This document shows positions 17,526 through 27,131 of a stretch of 64,000 nt of DNA, piece after piece (positions within the stretch are counted from its first letter, which is position 1; each line of letters opens with the position of its first letter). Source of the stretch: Undibacterium sp. Its GTDB lineage: Bacteria > Pseudomonadota > Gammaproteobacteria > Burkholderiales > Burkholderiaceae_D. Position numbers and translations under genes: made by a program. A model generated the notes under the pieces. That model searched no databases. It was not told the origin of the DNA and saw only the letters and a program-made list of their open reading frames with translations. The stretch is from contig JAUSNO010000036.1 in assembly GCA_030645915.1 (NCBI GenBank), positions 21,562 through 85,561 of the forward strand, in the 5' to 3' direction.

Positions 17526-18067
17526 TGAACACATCCAGCAACAATATCGCCGCATTAAAAAAAGCCGCACTGGTTAAATTAATGGTCTTTGACGTCGATG
17601 GCATCCTTACCGATGGCAGCCTGCATTTTGGCCCGGACGGCGAGGCGCTAAAGACGTTTAATGTGCTGGACGGCCAGGGCATCAAGCTACTGCAGGAAGC
17701 GGGCGTTATCACCGCCATTATTAGCGCACGTCAGTCGCCCATCGTTGCCAAACGTGCTGCCGATCTCGGAATCACCCATTTAATGCAGGGCATCCACGAC
17801 AAAAAAGAAGCCTTTTTGGAATTGATCGCGGTGCTGTCTGTGGCGCCGGAACACTGCGGATTCATTGGCGATGATGTGATCGATCTACCCGTGTTGTCGC
17901 GCGTGGGTTTTGCTGCCAGCGTACCTAATGGGCATGCGGAAGTCAGATCGCGCGTCGACTATGTCACGCAGGCTTCCGGTGGAAATGGTGCCGCGCGCGA
18001 AATCTGTGATTTCATTTTGCAGGCGCTGGGTAAATACGACCTGGTCTTAACCCGTTTCCTAAAATGA
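17525..18067 (+). CDS. kdsC: 3-deoxy-D-manno-octulosonate 8-phosphate phosphatase
   Basis: 180 residues, HAD superfamily C0 type without a cap domain, usually tetrameric. It removes phosphate from Kdo-8-phosphate. The nucleophile motif DVDGILTDG is at about residues 22-30, motif II is IISARQS, and motif III/IV is GDDVIDLPVL. Its start overlaps the kdsD stop by one base (TGATG) and its stop overlaps lptC as ATGA, which suggests coupled translation along the Kdo-Lpt operon. Confidence 0.95.
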   Translation: MNTSSNNIAALKKAALVKLMVFDVDGILTDGSLHFGPDGEALKTFNVLDGQGIKLLQEAGVITAIISARQSPIVAKRAADLGITHLMQGIHDKKEAFLELIAVLSVAPEHCGFIGDDVIDLPVLSRVGFAASVPNGHAEVRSRVDYVTQASGGNGAAREICDFILQALGKYDLVLTRFLK

Positions 18068-18705
18068 AATATACCCTCAGCGCCGACCGATTTCGCACCT
18101 GGCTCGCCGTTTTTTTATTGGCGCTGGTTGTGCTCGGCAGTTTTTGGAAACTGGAAATTTTAAGGCGCAACGACAATGAAGGAAATTCTCGCGCTTCCGC
18201 CCGTAGCGAACCGGATTATTATGTAGAGAAATTCAGTTTCATTCGTTTACCTAACAATGGAAAAGCGAATTATCTGATTACAGGTGACCGTCTGACTCAT
18301 CATCCGGTCAATGATGATTTTGAAATTAAACAACCGCGCATTAATAGTTTCGACGCAAACAAAGCGCCGTTGAACATCCGGGCTGATCGCGCCATTGTCG
18401 AACAAAAAAATATGGTAATGACGCCGAGCCGTGAGCATGACCAGATCCATTTGCAAGGAAACGTTCAGGCAGAGAGACCGGAGACGGCAAATTCAACATA
18501 CATGAAATTGCAGTCAGAATATCTGCTCATGCTGCCAGATGAAAATAAGATGAAAACCGACCAGGCAGTCAGTCTGATCACTAGCAGCTCCGAGATCCAC
18601 GCCATTGGCATGATTGCCGATAACTCAACTCAGCAAATACAGTTATTGAGCAAGGTACGCGCTAGTTTTAGCAAAGCGGGCAACGGCACAAGGCCCAAAT
18701 CATAA
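18064..18705 (+). CDS. lptC: LPS export protein LptC
   Basis: 213 residues. A single N-terminal membrane anchor (TWLAVFLLALVVLGSFW, about 13-29) is followed by a periplasmic beta-jellyroll of the LptC/OstA type (YLITGDRLTHHPVNDDFEI; IHLQGNVQAERPE). It takes LPS from the LptB2FG transporter and passes it to LptA. It sits between kdsC and lptA in the usual order. Sequence conservation in this family is low, so the call leans on position and architecture. Confidence 0.92.
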   Translation: MKYTLSADRFRTWLAVFLLALVVLGSFWKLEILRRNDNEGNSRASARSEPDYYVEKFSFIRLPNNGKANYLITGDRLTHHPVNDDFEIKQPRINSFDANKAPLNIRADRAIVEQKNMVMTPSREHDQIHLQGNVQAERPETANSTYMKLQSEYLLMLPDENKMKTDQAVSLITSSSEIHAIGMIADNSTQQIQLLSKVRASFSKAGNGTRPKS

Positions 18706-18723
18706 TTTATCCGAGAACTTCAC

Positions 18724-19311
18724 ATGCGCACACACTACCCCGCTTCACCCTCCCACTTGCGACAATTATTATTGCTGCTGGTTTGTTTTATGCCGATGCT
18801 GGAAGCCTCTGCCGAAAAGGCGGACAGCTTAAAAAAGGCCGAATTTAGTGCGGAATACACTGTTATTGACGGGAAGAAAAATACCACGACCTTGTCTGGC
18901 CATGTCGAGCTGACACGTGGCAGCATGATAGTCCAGGCTGATCGTGCGGTTTTTGCTGAAACCTCAGAAAAATCTCGAAATTTCATCCTTTACGGCACGG
19001 CTGGTGAACAGGTATTTTTTCGCCAGAAGCGCGATGGCGGTCCCGATTTATGGCTGGAAGGATTCGCGGATCGGGTTGAATATGATGAGAAAACTGAATT
19101 GGTCAAATTCATCGCCAAAGCGCGGGTCCGCTATCTGGAAGGAAAAAGAGTCACTCAAGAGCAAGTGGGTGAATTCCTCTCGTACGATAGTTTGAACGAT
19201 GTATTCGTCGCGACCAATTCCAGCTCTGGCAAGCATATTCCCGGTGCTGGCCGCGTCACGCTGACGATAGAACCCAAGATCGAACCAAAAAACGAAAAAA
19301 AATCCAACTGA
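18724..19311 (+). CDS. lptA: LPS transport periplasmic bridge protein LptA
   Basis: 195 residues with an N-terminal signal peptide (LLLLLVCFMPMLEASA). The OstA-like beta-jellyroll carries the typical strand words TLSGHVELTRGSMIVQADRAVF and RVRYLEGKRVTQEQVGEFLSYD. LptA oligomers form the bridge for LPS across the periplasm. The C-terminus ends in a charged Pro/Lys/Glu tail. It starts 18 bp behind lptC and ends 1 bp before lptB. Confidence 0.93.
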   Translation: MRTHYPASPSHLRQLLLLLVCFMPMLEASAEKADSLKKAEFSAEYTVIDGKKNTTTLSGHVELTRGSMIVQADRAVFAETSEKSRNFILYGTAGEQVFFRQKRDGGPDLWLEGFADRVEYDEKTELVKFIAKARVRYLEGKRVTQEQVGEFLSYDSLNDVFVATNSSSGKHIPGAGRVTLTIEPKIEPKNEKKSN

Positions 19312-19312
19312 T

Positions 19313-20056
19313 ATGACAAGCACACTCGTCGTCCAAGGTCTGCAAAAACGCTATGGCGCCCGCCAGGTAGTGCGCGATGTTTCGCTGCAGGTAAAAAGCG
19401 GTGAAGTCGTTGGCCTGCTAGGCCCGAATGGCGCAGGCAAAACTACCTCGTTCTACATGATCGTTGGCCTGGTGCCATCTGACGCAGGGAAGATCGATGT
19501 GGATGGCGTTGACATTTCTCACCTGCCTATTCATCAGCGCGCCAAACTGGGCTTATCTTACCTGCCACAAGAGGCGTCTGTCTTTCGCAAATTATCGGTG
19601 GAGGATAATATTCGTGCAGTGCTCGAATTGCAAAAAGATGAACACGGCAAATCCCTGTCCAAGCCTGCAATCGACCAGCGTCTCGATACCTTGCTGGCCG
19701 AATTGCAAATCGACGGCATACGAGAAAATCAGGCTTTATCCTTGTCTGGCGGTGAGCGCCGACGAGTGGAAATCGCTCGCGCCCTCGCCACCAATCCACG
19801 CTTTGTGCTGCTCGATGAACCATTCGCAGGTGTTGATCCGATTGCAGTCATCGAGATACAACGCATCGTCCGGTTTTTAAAAGAACGCGGCATCGGCGTC
19901 TTAATTACCGACCATAATGTGCGTGAAACGCTGGGCATTTGTGATCACGCCTGCATCATCAATCAAGGCGCGGTGCTGGCAAGCGGCAGTCCCGATGAAA
20001 TCATCAAAAATGAATCCGTAAGGCGTGTTTATTTGGGAGAGCATTTCCGCATGTAG
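19313..20056 (+). CDS. lptB: LPS export ABC transporter ATP-binding protein LptB
   Basis: 247 residues. Walker A is GPNGAGKTT at about residues 39-47, the ABC signature is LSGGERRRVEIARAL, Walker B is RFVLLDEPFAGVDP, and the switch histidine is in LITDHNVRETL. This exact wording is characteristic of LptB. It powers extraction of LPS from the inner membrane with LptF and LptG, which are not in this window. rpoN follows after 15 bp, the conserved proteobacterial arrangement. Confidence 0.96.
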   Translation: MTSTLVVQGLQKRYGARQVVRDVSLQVKSGEVVGLLGPNGAGKTTSFYMIVGLVPSDAGKIDVDGVDISHLPIHQRAKLGLSYLPQEASVFRKLSVEDNIRAVLELQKDEHGKSLSKPAIDQRLDTLLAELQIDGIRENQALSLSGGERRRVEIARALATNPRFVLLDEPFAGVDPIAVIEIQRIVRFLKERGIGVLITDHNVRETLGICDHACIINQGAVLASGSPDEIIKNESVRRVYLGEHFRM

Positions 20057-20071
20057 CGGGAATCTATCACC

Positions 20072-21562
20072 ATGAAGCAAAGCCTGCAGCTACGCACCTC
20101 GCAACATCTGGCACTGACACCTCAGTTACAGCAATCAATACGTTTGCTGCAATTATCGACGCTGGAACTGCACCAGGAACTCGAAACCCTGCTGATCGAA
20201 AATCCCTTGCTGGAGCGGGTCGATGACCCCCTCGATAGTGCAGTACGCTTGCTCGCCGATGGCGCAATCAGCTCCTCGACGAATCAATCCGAATCAGAAT
20301 TTGGGCCGACAGCTGAACAAGATGCAGCTACATCGCCGTCGACAGAAAATGGTGAGAATGCAGAGATTGCAGCGCCAACCGAGACCACCAGCGCAAACGA
20401 AGAAGAATGGTCGTTTGACGAGACACCACAAGGAAGTAAATCATCAGAAGAAGATGAAGGCCGCCCTCAGCTTGAAGCGGCTCAGATCACGCTTAAAGAA
20501 CACTTGCTGGAGCAAATGCGCGTCAACATCCGCGAGATACGTGACCGCGGCTTGATAGAGCTCATCATTGATGCGCTTGATGACAATGGCTACCTGACAG
20601 AATCATTAGAAGAAATCCATGGAAGTCTGCCATTGGAATTGTGCGTCGAGCCGGAAGATTTATCGTATGCGCTAGCGATGCTGCAAAGCTTTGACCCGTC
20701 AGGTGTTGGCGCCCGCACCCCATCCGAATGTCTTGCCTTGCAAATAAAAAGACTGCCGAAAATCCCGTTTGTCACTCGTCGACTGGCGCTCGCCATTGTA
20801 GAGACACAGTTACTGCTATTTGCGCAACGCGATTTCACCAAACTCAGAAAAATTCTCAGTTGCGATGATGAAGATTTACGCGAGGCACAAGTTGTTATCC
20901 GGCTATGCAATCCCAAACCAGGCGCTGATTTTGGCGCGACCTCGTCGGACTATGTCGTGCCCGATGTGATTGTCAAGAAGTGTGGTGACGGCTGGCAGGT
21001 TTTACTCAATCAAGATGTCATGCCTAAACTTCGCGTCAATAGCATGTATGCCAACATCATGAAGCAAAACCGCGGCGATGGCAGCCTTACCCCGCAGCTG
21101 CAGGAAGCACGCTGGCTAATCAAAAATATGCGCCAACGCTTCGACACTATTTTGCGTGTAGCGCAGGCGATAGTAGAAAGGCAACGCAGTTTCTTCACGC
21201 ATGGGGCAGTTGCAATGCGCCCCCTTGTTTTGCGCGAAATTGCTGATACACTAGGATTACACGAGAGCACAATTTCTCGTGTTACGACGCAGAAATACAT
21301 GCTTACGCCGCATGGTATGTTTGAGTTGAAATATTTCTTCGGTAGCCACGTCGCAACGGAAACGGGAGGAGAAGCATCATCAACAGCGATACGTGCACTC
21401 ATCAAACAATTGATAGGAGCAGAAAACCAGAAAAGCCCACTCTCTGACAGTAAAATTGCAGACATGTTGGGTGAACAAGGGATGGTCATTGCCCGCCGTA
21501 CGGTAGCCAAGTATCGGGAAGCCCTTAAGATTCCCCCAGTCAGTTTGCGAAAATCTTTATAG
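20072..21562 (+). CDS. rpoN: RNA polymerase sigma-54 factor
   Basis: 496 residues. The glutamine/leucine-rich activator-interaction region I (LRTSQHLALTPQLQQSIRLLQLS) comes first, then an acidic, poorly conserved region II (about 55-130), the core-binding region, a helix-turn-helix (LREIADTLGLHESTISRVT), and the RpoN box ARRTVAKYRE that reads the -24 element. It directs transcription of nitrogen, pilus and motility genes through enhancer-binding proteins. Only a weak ribosome site (GGGAAT) is seen. It lies at the end of the kds-lpt run. Confidence 0.97.
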   Translation: MKQSLQLRTSQHLALTPQLQQSIRLLQLSTLELHQELETLLIENPLLERVDDPLDSAVRLLADGAISSSTNQSESEFGPTAEQDAATSPSTENGENAEIAAPTETTSANEEEWSFDETPQGSKSSEEDEGRPQLEAAQITLKEHLLEQMRVNIREIRDRGLIELIIDALDDNGYLTESLEEIHGSLPLELCVEPEDLSYALAMLQSFDPSGVGARTPSECLALQIKRLPKIPFVTRRLALAIVETQLLLFAQRDFTKLRKILSCDDEDLREAQVVIRLCNPKPGADFGATSSDYVVPDVIVKKCGDGWQVLLNQDVMPKLRVNSMYANIMKQNRGDGSLTPQLQEARWLIKNMRQRFDTILRVAQAIVERQRSFFTHGAVAMRPLVLREIADTLGLHESTISRVTTQKYMLTPHGMFELKYFFGSHVATETGGEASSTAIRALIKQLIGAENQKSPLSDSKIADMLGEQGMVIARRTVAKYREALKIPPVSLRKSL

Positions 21563-21670
21563 AAAAGTTCTTGAAATTTTGCTTTAAATTGCCATATATG
21601 ATTTAGCTCAAATAGTTTTTGTAAAATGAGCGCATCGTAGCAGCAAGCAACATCACCATAGGAGCGTTTT

Positions 21671-22018
21671 ATGAATCTCACCATCAGTGGTCATCACCTT
21701 GAAGTAACTCCTGCAATTCGCGAACATGTACAAAACAAGCTGGAACGTATCAGGCGACACTTCGATCAAGTCATTGATATCGCCGTCACCCTGACGGTCG
21801 ACAAGCTCCGAGAAAAGGACAAACGTCACAAGGCAGACATCAATCTGCACATCAGCGGTAAAGATATACACGTAGAGAGTCTGGCACAAGACCTGTATGC
21901 GGCCATCGACACATTGATCGACAAACTCGACAGGCAAGTCATCAAACACAAAGACAAAATCCAGGAACATCAGCACGACGCGATCAAGTACATTCCTGAT
22001 CCGGCATCGGCGGACTAA
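21671..22018 (+). CDS. hpf: Ribosome hibernation promoting factor (short HPF)
   Basis: 115 residues, the short beta-alpha-beta-beta-beta-alpha type. [37 protein letters not shown] is the standard start, and the basic second helix [20 protein letters not shown] binds the 30S decoding centre. It dimerises or silences ribosomes in stationary phase. A ribosome site TAGGAG precedes the ATG. It follows rpoN after 108 bp, as in most proteobacteria, and is closed by a strong terminator; the usual next genes ptsN and hprK are not here. Confidence 0.95.
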   Translation: MNLTISGHHLEVTPAIREHVQNKLERIRRHFDQVIDIAVTLTVDKLREKDKRHKADINLHISGKDIHVESLAQDLYAAIDTLIDKLDRQVIKHKDKIQEHQHDAIKYIPDPASAD

Positions 22019-22050
22019 ACAGCAAGTCCAATTCAACGGATTCCAAGCAC

Positions 22051-22077
22051 AAGGACGCAGATTTGCGTCCTTTTTTA
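22051..22077 (+). terminator. Intrinsic terminator of the rpoN-hpf unit
   Basis: AAGGACGCA-GATT-TGCGTCCTT, a perfect 9-bp stem followed by a T tract (TTTTTTA), 33 bp behind hpf. Confidence 0.88.
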
Positions 22078-22146
22078 TTTGCGGTGGTTTATTCGGTCAT
22101 GTCGCCCCTATTAAGTCCATCATTTGATAATAAATACAGGCAAGCC

Positions 22147-22213
22147 CAACACGCACTGTTCATGCGCCTTTCCAGCATGCATTGCCTGCAGGCCGCATAG
22201 GCAGTGCGTGTTG
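22147..22213. repeat. REP-like palindrome, copy 4
   Basis: 67 bp with perfect 12-bp ends: CAACACGCACTG (22147-22158) and CAGTGCGTGTTG (22202-22213). Inner blocks CATGCGCC and GGCCGCATAGG extend the stem. The centre TTGCCTGCAGGCCGCAT matches copy 2. Best-preserved member of the family here. Confidence 0.8.
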
Positions 22214-22320
22214 AGCCTGCCATATTTCAGTTTTACAAAACCTTAAAACAGTACAATACGCATAACACCAATTTCAATCCAAATCGGGCTGAAATTACTC
22301 CACCGCCAACCAACCTAGCT

Positions 22321-23418
22321 ATGCCCATGAGCGCTTATATCCACACTTCCGTCTGCAATAAAATTGGCTTCATCACCTTAGATCGGCCAAAAGCACTCAA
22401 TTCACTGTCGCTCGATATGGTGCGAGCAATCACCGCGAGCTTAATGCAGTGGCGTGATGACGAAAACATTAACGCTGTATTCATTCATAGCAGCAGCGAG
22501 AAAGCCTTCTGCGCAGGTGGAGATATTCGATTTTTTTATGATGTTGGTACCGAAAATCCAACAGGAGATAGCGCCTTACTGGAGGACTTTTTTACTGAAG
22601 AATATGCGCTGAACCACATGATCCATTACTATCCGAAACCCTATGTCGCCCTGCTCAATGGAGTCGTCATGGGAGGAGGAATGGGAATTGCGCAAGCAGG
22701 CATTGCCTGTCGTTTGCGGATCGTGACCGAACGTACAAAAATGGCCATGCCGGAAGTTAATATTGGCTTGTTCCCCGACGTAGGTGGCGGTTATTTCCTG
22801 GCTCGTACACCGGGCAAACTGGGCGCTTATTTAGGATTAACGGGCGAGATGATCAACGCATCTGACGCACTCTATGCAGACTTGGCCGACGTGTATATTC
22901 CGACCACAGAAGTACCGGCATTGATGAAAGTATTAAAAACCAGCACAGCATCCGATATTCGTTTGGCCATCCGTGAATTCGCCGCCCCTTTTGCTGCACA
23001 AGCAAATCAAGACGACTGTAGATTGGCCACTTATCGCAACGCAATTGATCAGCATTTTGATCAGAGTGAGGTTGCCCTGATTGTCGCCTCGCTTACCGGG
23101 GATGCTAGCGAATTTGCGCTACACACCTTAAATTTAATGCGAAAACGTTCACCTTTGCTGATGTGTGTAACACATGAACAATTACGTCGCGGCGCAAGTT
23201 TAACCGTCGCAGAATGTTTGCGTATGGAGCGCACGATGGTACGTCACTGCTTCAAGCATGGTGAGGTATTGGAAGGCATCCGCGCTTTGGTGGTAGACAA
23301 GGACAATGCACCGCAATGGTCGCCAAGCTCACTTGACGACATTGACTCTTCTTTAATTGAAAGTTTTTTTGAGCAGGTATGGCCAGAGTATGCGCATCCA
23401 TTACGGCATCTCCAGTAG
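22321..23418 (+). CDS. Enoyl-CoA hydratase/isomerase family protein, 3-hydroxyisobutyryl-CoA hydrolase-like
   Basis: About 365 residues. The crotonase oxyanion-hole motif KAFCAGGDIRFFYD and the glycine-rich GVVMGGGMGIAQAG are clear. MPEVNIGLFPDVGGGYFLARTPG is the wording of the HIBCH branch, which hydrolyses 3-hydroxyisobutyryl-CoA in valine breakdown. Length also fits HIBCH and not the 260-residue hydratases. No valine pathway neighbours are present, so the substrate remains open. ATGs at 22321 and 22327 are close; neither has a clear ribosome site. Confidence 0.85.
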   Translation: MPMSAYIHTSVCNKIGFITLDRPKALNSLSLDMVRAITASLMQWRDDENINAVFIHSSSEKAFCAGGDIRFFYDVGTENPTGDSALLEDFFTEEYALNHMIHYYPKPYVALLNGVVMGGGMGIAQAGIACRLRIVTERTKMAMPEVNIGLFPDVGGGYFLARTPGKLGAYLGLTGEMINASDALYADLADVYIPTTEVPALMKVLKTSTASDIRLAIREFAAPFAAQANQDDCRLATYRNAIDQHFDQSEVALIVASLTGDASEFALHTLNLMRKRSPLLMCVTHEQLRRGASLTVAECLRMERTMVRHCFKHGEVLEGIRALVVDKDNAPQWSPSSLDDIDSSLIESFFEQVWPEYAHPLRHLQ

Positions 23419-23536
23419 CTCAAGCAGCGGCAGGTAAATGATATTTCTTTTTATCTGCCTTCAGTCACAGTTCTTCAATGGTCTAAACAAATCAAGCATA
23501 CCGCCACTGACAATGCTGATTTATCTTTGGCTGGCC

Positions 23537-24247
23537 CTATTTCAACAAGCCAAATACCTTACCGATAATTTTGCTTCCGGAACCAATCGGATCTTGACGT
23601 ATGGCCTTTTCTTCTTCGGCGATCATCAGGTATAAACCATCCAATGCGCGCTGGGTGACATAAGCTTCCACGGTGGCCTCCTGTTCAGATACAGCACCAA
23701 ATTTCTGCACCTTACCCATCACTGAATTGTATTTAGCTGACAATCCAGCCTTATCCGTGACGTTTTTCACCAAGGGTAAAAATTTAACGCCTAGAGGCGC
23801 CGCTGTTTTTTGCTTAAAAAAATCGGTAACTGACGTTTCGCCACCGGTCAGGATATTTTTCGCATCGGTCACCGACATCGACTTAACCGCATCGAGCAAT
23901 AAGGGTTTAGCCATCGGTACCGCGGCTTCCGCTGCACGGTTCATGGAAACCACCAGCTCATCAAGTTGCTGGGCGTGGCCAGTCATTTTCAAAATCGGCC
24001 GTGCTTGTTCCAATCTTGCCGGAAGTAGTATCTTAACTTGATCATTATTCAAAAAGCCATTCTGTGCACCTAGCTTACCAATTGCAGCCATCGATCCTTT
24101 GTTCAGAGCCGCCTTTAGACCTGCATTCGCATCCAGGTTGCTCAGGTCGGCAAACGACGATGCCAGAGTAGTTGACGTTATACAAGCTAGCGTCATAGCT
24201 AGAAAAGTAAGCGATAGATTTGACCTGAAAAATGGGCTGCAAAACAT
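23537..24247 (-). CDS. DUF4197 family exported protein
   Basis: 236 residues with a signal peptide (LSLTFLAMTLACITSTTLASS). The mature part matches the DUF4197 family as I remember it: ALNKGSMAAIGKLGAQNGFLNNDQVKILLP, the central DAVKSMSVTDAKNILTGGETSVTDFFKQKT, and the C-terminal YVTQRALDGLYLMIAEEEKAIRQDP. Function is unknown. GGGAGA lies in front of the ATG at 24247. It is the last gene of the minus-strand block that begins at pilM, 26 bp behind dgt, and may be co-transcribed. Confidence 0.85.
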   Translation of the reverse strand: MFCSPFFRSNLSLTFLAMTLACITSTTLASSFADLSNLDANAGLKAALNKGSMAAIGKLGAQNGFLNNDQVKILLPARLEQARPILKMTGHAQQLDELVVSMNRAAEAAVPMAKPLLLDAVKSMSVTDAKNILTGGETSVTDFFKQKTAAPLGVKFLPLVKNVTDKAGLSAKYNSVMGKVQKFGAVSEQEATVEAYVTQRALDGLYLMIAEEEKAIRQDPIGSGSKIIGKVFGLLK

Positions 24248-24273
24248 GTTGGTCTCCCAAGAAACTTTAAAAG

Positions 24274-25425
24274 TTACACTTCTTCAATTAAGAACAAGCG
24301 GCGATGTTCTTTAATCGCAAATCGATCCGTCATACCTGCAATATAATCGGCAATCTTTCGTGCCTGCAATGTACGCGACTCTTCATTAGCACTGGCGGTT
24401 TTTATTTGGTAATCCGGCGGTAAGAGTATAGGCTCTGTCATCAATATTTCAAATAATTCGCGTACCGTTGTTCTGGCTTTGCTTGTCATGCGATTGACGA
24501 GATAGTGGCGATATAAATTTTCGCGCAAAAACTGCTTCAATATCTTAGCTTCCTGATACATGGCATCAGAGAAGGCGATCATCGAGTCCATCTGCCGCAC
24601 TTGATCTAAAGACGCTGGCGCAAATTCAGCAATACGCTTCTCTGAGGTATGAATAAGATCAACGATCAGGTCGTTTATCATCCGCCGGATAGTTTCCGCC
24701 ACAGCACGTCGCCCGCTAATTGATGGAAACGCTGCATCAACTGCGTGCCGATGACGCGCATAAAAATCAAGTTGCATCAGTTCGGATTCAAGCAATAAAC
24801 CAGAGCGCAAGCCATCGTCGATATCATGATTGTTGTAGGCAATCTCGTCTGCCAGATTGGTGAGTTGTGCCTCTAGGCTTGGTTGGGTCTTATTGATAAA
24901 TCGTTGACCTATATCGCCGAGATTTTTTGCATTATTCAAGGCACAGTGCTTGAGTATGCCTTCGCGCGCCTCAAAGGTCAGATTAAGGCCATCAAAGGCG
25001 GCATAACGCTCTTCTAATGCATCAACGACACGTAGGCTCTGGAGATTGTGCTCAAAGCCGCCGAAGTCCTTCATGCAGGCATTCAAGGCATCTTGCCCGG
25101 CATGACCAAACGGGGTATGACCAAGATCATGCGCTAGCGCAATGGCCTCGACCAAATCTTCATTCAGCCGCAAATTACGTGCTATCGACCGACCTATTTG
25201 GGCGACTTCAAGGCTATGAGTCAGGCGAGTGCGAAACAAGTCGCCTTCGTGATTAATGAAAACCTGGGTTTTATACTCAAGGCGCCTGAATGCGGTGCTA
25301 TGAATAATTCTGTCGCGATCTCGCTGAAATTCCGATCTGGAGCTAGGCGGCGACTCTGCATAGCGCCGGCCACGCGAACTTGCCGACTTTGCTGCGTAAG
25401 GGGCGAGTTGCGCATCAGTGAACAT
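24274..25425 (-). CDS. dgt: dGTP triphosphohydrolase-like HD protein
   Basis: 383 residues. It should cut dNTPs, typically dGTP, to the nucleoside and tripolyphosphate. The metal-binding HD signature is [13 protein letters not shown] with H99-D100, preceded by the other histidine in [24 protein letters not shown] at the N-terminus is typical of type 2 dGTPases. The ATG at 25425 leaves 16 bp to aroKB; an ATG at 25467 would overlap it and looks less likely. It follows aroB in the conserved Burkholderiales order pilQ-aroK-aroB-dgt. Confidence 0.92.
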   Translation of the reverse strand: MFTDAQLAPYAAKSASSRGRRYAESPPSSRSEFQRDRDRIIHSTAFRRLEYKTQVFINHEGDLFRTRLTHSLEVAQIGRSIARNLRLNEDLVEAIALAHDLGHTPFGHAGQDALNACMKDFGGFEHNLQSLRVVDALEERYAAFDGLNLTFEAREGILKHCALNNAKNLGDIGQRFINKTQPSLEAQLTNLADEIAYNNHDIDDGLRSGLLLESELMQLDFYARHRHAVDAAFPSISGRRAVAETIRRMINDLIVDLIHTSEKRIAEFAPASLDQVRQMDSMIAFSDAMYQEAKILKQFLRENLYRHYLVNRMTSKARTTVRELFEILMTEPILLPPDYQIKTASANEESRTLQARKIADYIAGMTDRFAIKEHRRLFLIEEV

Positions 25426-25441
25426 AGAAGCAGACTTAAGT

Positions 25442-27082
25442 TTAAATACAGGCTCGTAAAGTGGCAAGCAAAGTCTCTTTGGGTACCGTAGTGATGAGTG
25501 GCATCCCTAAAGGCTTCAGAAGAATGAACTTAATCTTACCACCTTCATTTTTTTTATCAACTTCCATCAACTCCAACCAGCGCTCTTCACCAAGATCAGG
25601 AGCTATGGTTGGCAGACCAGTCGCTTCCACCAGTTTTTGTACCCGTACTTTGCTGACGTAATCGATATATCCCATGCGGCAAGACAAATCCGCCGCCATG
25701 ACCATCCCACAACCAACAGCTTCGCCATGTAGCCACTTGCCATAACCTAAGCCAGACTCGATCGCATGGCCAAACGTATGACCAAAATTAAGAATAGCGC
25801 GCAAACCACCCTCGCGCTCATCTTGGCGCACCACATCGGCCTTGATTTCACAAGAACGAGTAATGGCATATGCGATAGCCTCAGGATCTTTAGCGCGCAA
25901 TTTTTCGATATTGGCTTCAATCCAGTCAAAAAATGCGACATCAATAATCGCACCATGCTTAATCACCTCAGCCAAACCTGCCGACAATTCGCGATCTGGC
26001 AGAGTATTTAAGGTAGAGGTGTCAGCAATAACCGCCTGAGGCTGGTAAAAAGCGCCGATCATGTTTTTACCGAGAGGGTGATTAATTCCCGTCTTACCAC
26101 CGACTGAAGAATCAACCTGAGACAACAAGGTGGTCGGAATTTGCACAAAAGGGACACCGCGCATGTAGGAAGCAGCTGCGAATCCAGTCAAATCACCAAT
26201 CACCCCCCCGCCCAAAGCCAACAAGGTAATGTTACGGTCGCATTTCGCTTCCAGTAAGGCATCAAAAACCAACATGAGGCTAGCCCAGGTTTTCTGTTCT
26301 TCGCCATCTGGCAAAATAATACTGGTCACATGCTTGCCGAGCGCACGTAACCGTTCTTCCAGAGCGGTTAAATACAAAGGCGCGACAACATTGTTTGTAA
26401 TGATCGCAACACGTTGACCGATAATATGTTTGCTCAAAACATCTTGCGACGCTAACAAAGAATGTCCAATTGCAATTGGATAACTGCGATCACCAAGGTC
26501 AACCTGAAGTGTTTGCGCTGTGGTTTGTTGATGCATGACTGAAAAATTCTTTGAGGTAAGCGCGCCGGGCATGTGCTGCAGCTGCGTCAATATTGATTGC
26601 ATGAGAAATTGGACATTTGGCCGACCGGTATCAATCACCAGATGCGCAACCTCCTGATATAAAGGCTCACGTTGCGCTTCCAGCTCTTCCAGTTTCTTGC
26701 GTGGATCGGGTGTTCGGAGCAGAGGCCGGTTCCTATCGTAGCGAGTACGCTGCAATATACTACTGATAGCCGCCCGCAAATAAATAACGGTTCCGCGCTC
26801 ATGAAGGTATTTACGGCTAGCCTCATTGAGAATGGCCCCGCCACCAGTTGCCAGAACGATATTTTCCTGAGCGGTAAGATCGCGGATGACATCCGCCTCA
26901 CGCTGACGAAAGCTAGCCTCGCCTTCAATTTCAAAAATTACAGGAATAGAGACCCCAGTACGGGCCTCTATTTCATGATCGGAATCGATGAATCGCTTAT
27001 TGAGTTGTTTCGCTAGGGCTCGGCCAACCGTGGTTTTGCCCGAGCCCATTAGACCTACTAAAAAAATATTACTGCCTTGCAT
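25442..27082 (-). CDS. aroKB: Fused shikimate kinase / 3-dehydroquinate synthase
   Basis: 546 residues in one uninterrupted frame. Residues 1-175 are a complete shikimate kinase: P-loop [15 protein letters not shown], the shikimate-binding DSDHEIE and GGGAIL, and lid residues [11 protein letters not shown]. Residues 185-546 are a complete 3-dehydroquinate synthase: NAD site [44 protein letters not shown], and metal ligands in EVIKHGAI and [11 protein letters not shown]. Together they would do steps 2 and 5 of the shikimate pathway. A methionine at 183 (codon at 26534-26536) could start a separate AroB, but no ribosome site lies in front of it. The aroK and aroB order is as in separate-gene relatives. 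Confidence 0.88.
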   Translation of the reverse strand: MQGSNIFLVGLMGSGKTTVGRALAKQLNKRFIDSDHEIEARTGVSIPVIFEIEGEASFRQREADVIRDLTAQENIVLATGGGAILNEASRKYLHERGTVIYLRAAISSILQRTRYDRNRPLLRTPDPRKKLEELEAQREPLYQEVAHLVIDTGRPNVQFLMQSILTQLQHMPGALTSKNFSVMHQQTTAQTLQVDLGDRSYPIAIGHSLLASQDVLSKHIIGQRVAIITNNVVAPLYLTALEERLRALGKHVTSIILPDGEEQKTWASLMLVFDALLEAKCDRNITLLALGGGVIGDLTGFAAASYMRGVPFVQIPTTLLSQVDSSVGGKTGINHPLGKNMIGAFYQPQAVIADTSTLNTLPDRELSAGLAEVIKHGAIIDVAFFDWIEANIEKLRAKDPEAIAYAITRSCEIKADVVRQDEREGGLRAILNFGHTFGHAIESGLGYGKWLHGEAVGCGMVMAADLSCRMGYIDYVSKVRVQKLVEATGLPTIAPDLGEERWLELMEVDKKNEGGKIKFILLKPLGMPLITTVPKETLLATLRACI

Positions 27083-27131
27083 CTAGTACCTTATATAACC
27101 TATTGCATCAACAAATAATTGATCATTTCTT

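Larger units (their letters stand above)
22019..22320. other. Non-coding stretch behind hpf
   Basis: 302 bp holding the hpf terminator and REP-like copy 4. The remainder (22078-22146 and 22214-22320) shows nothing I can name. A frame extension of the next gene back to 22204 runs into the repeat and starts with GTG; I do not accept it. Confidence 0.6.

Noticed and set aside
26534..26600. Split of aroKB into two genes at the internal ATG
   Set aside because: The frame is continuous, no ribosome site precedes the ATG, and AroK has no stop.
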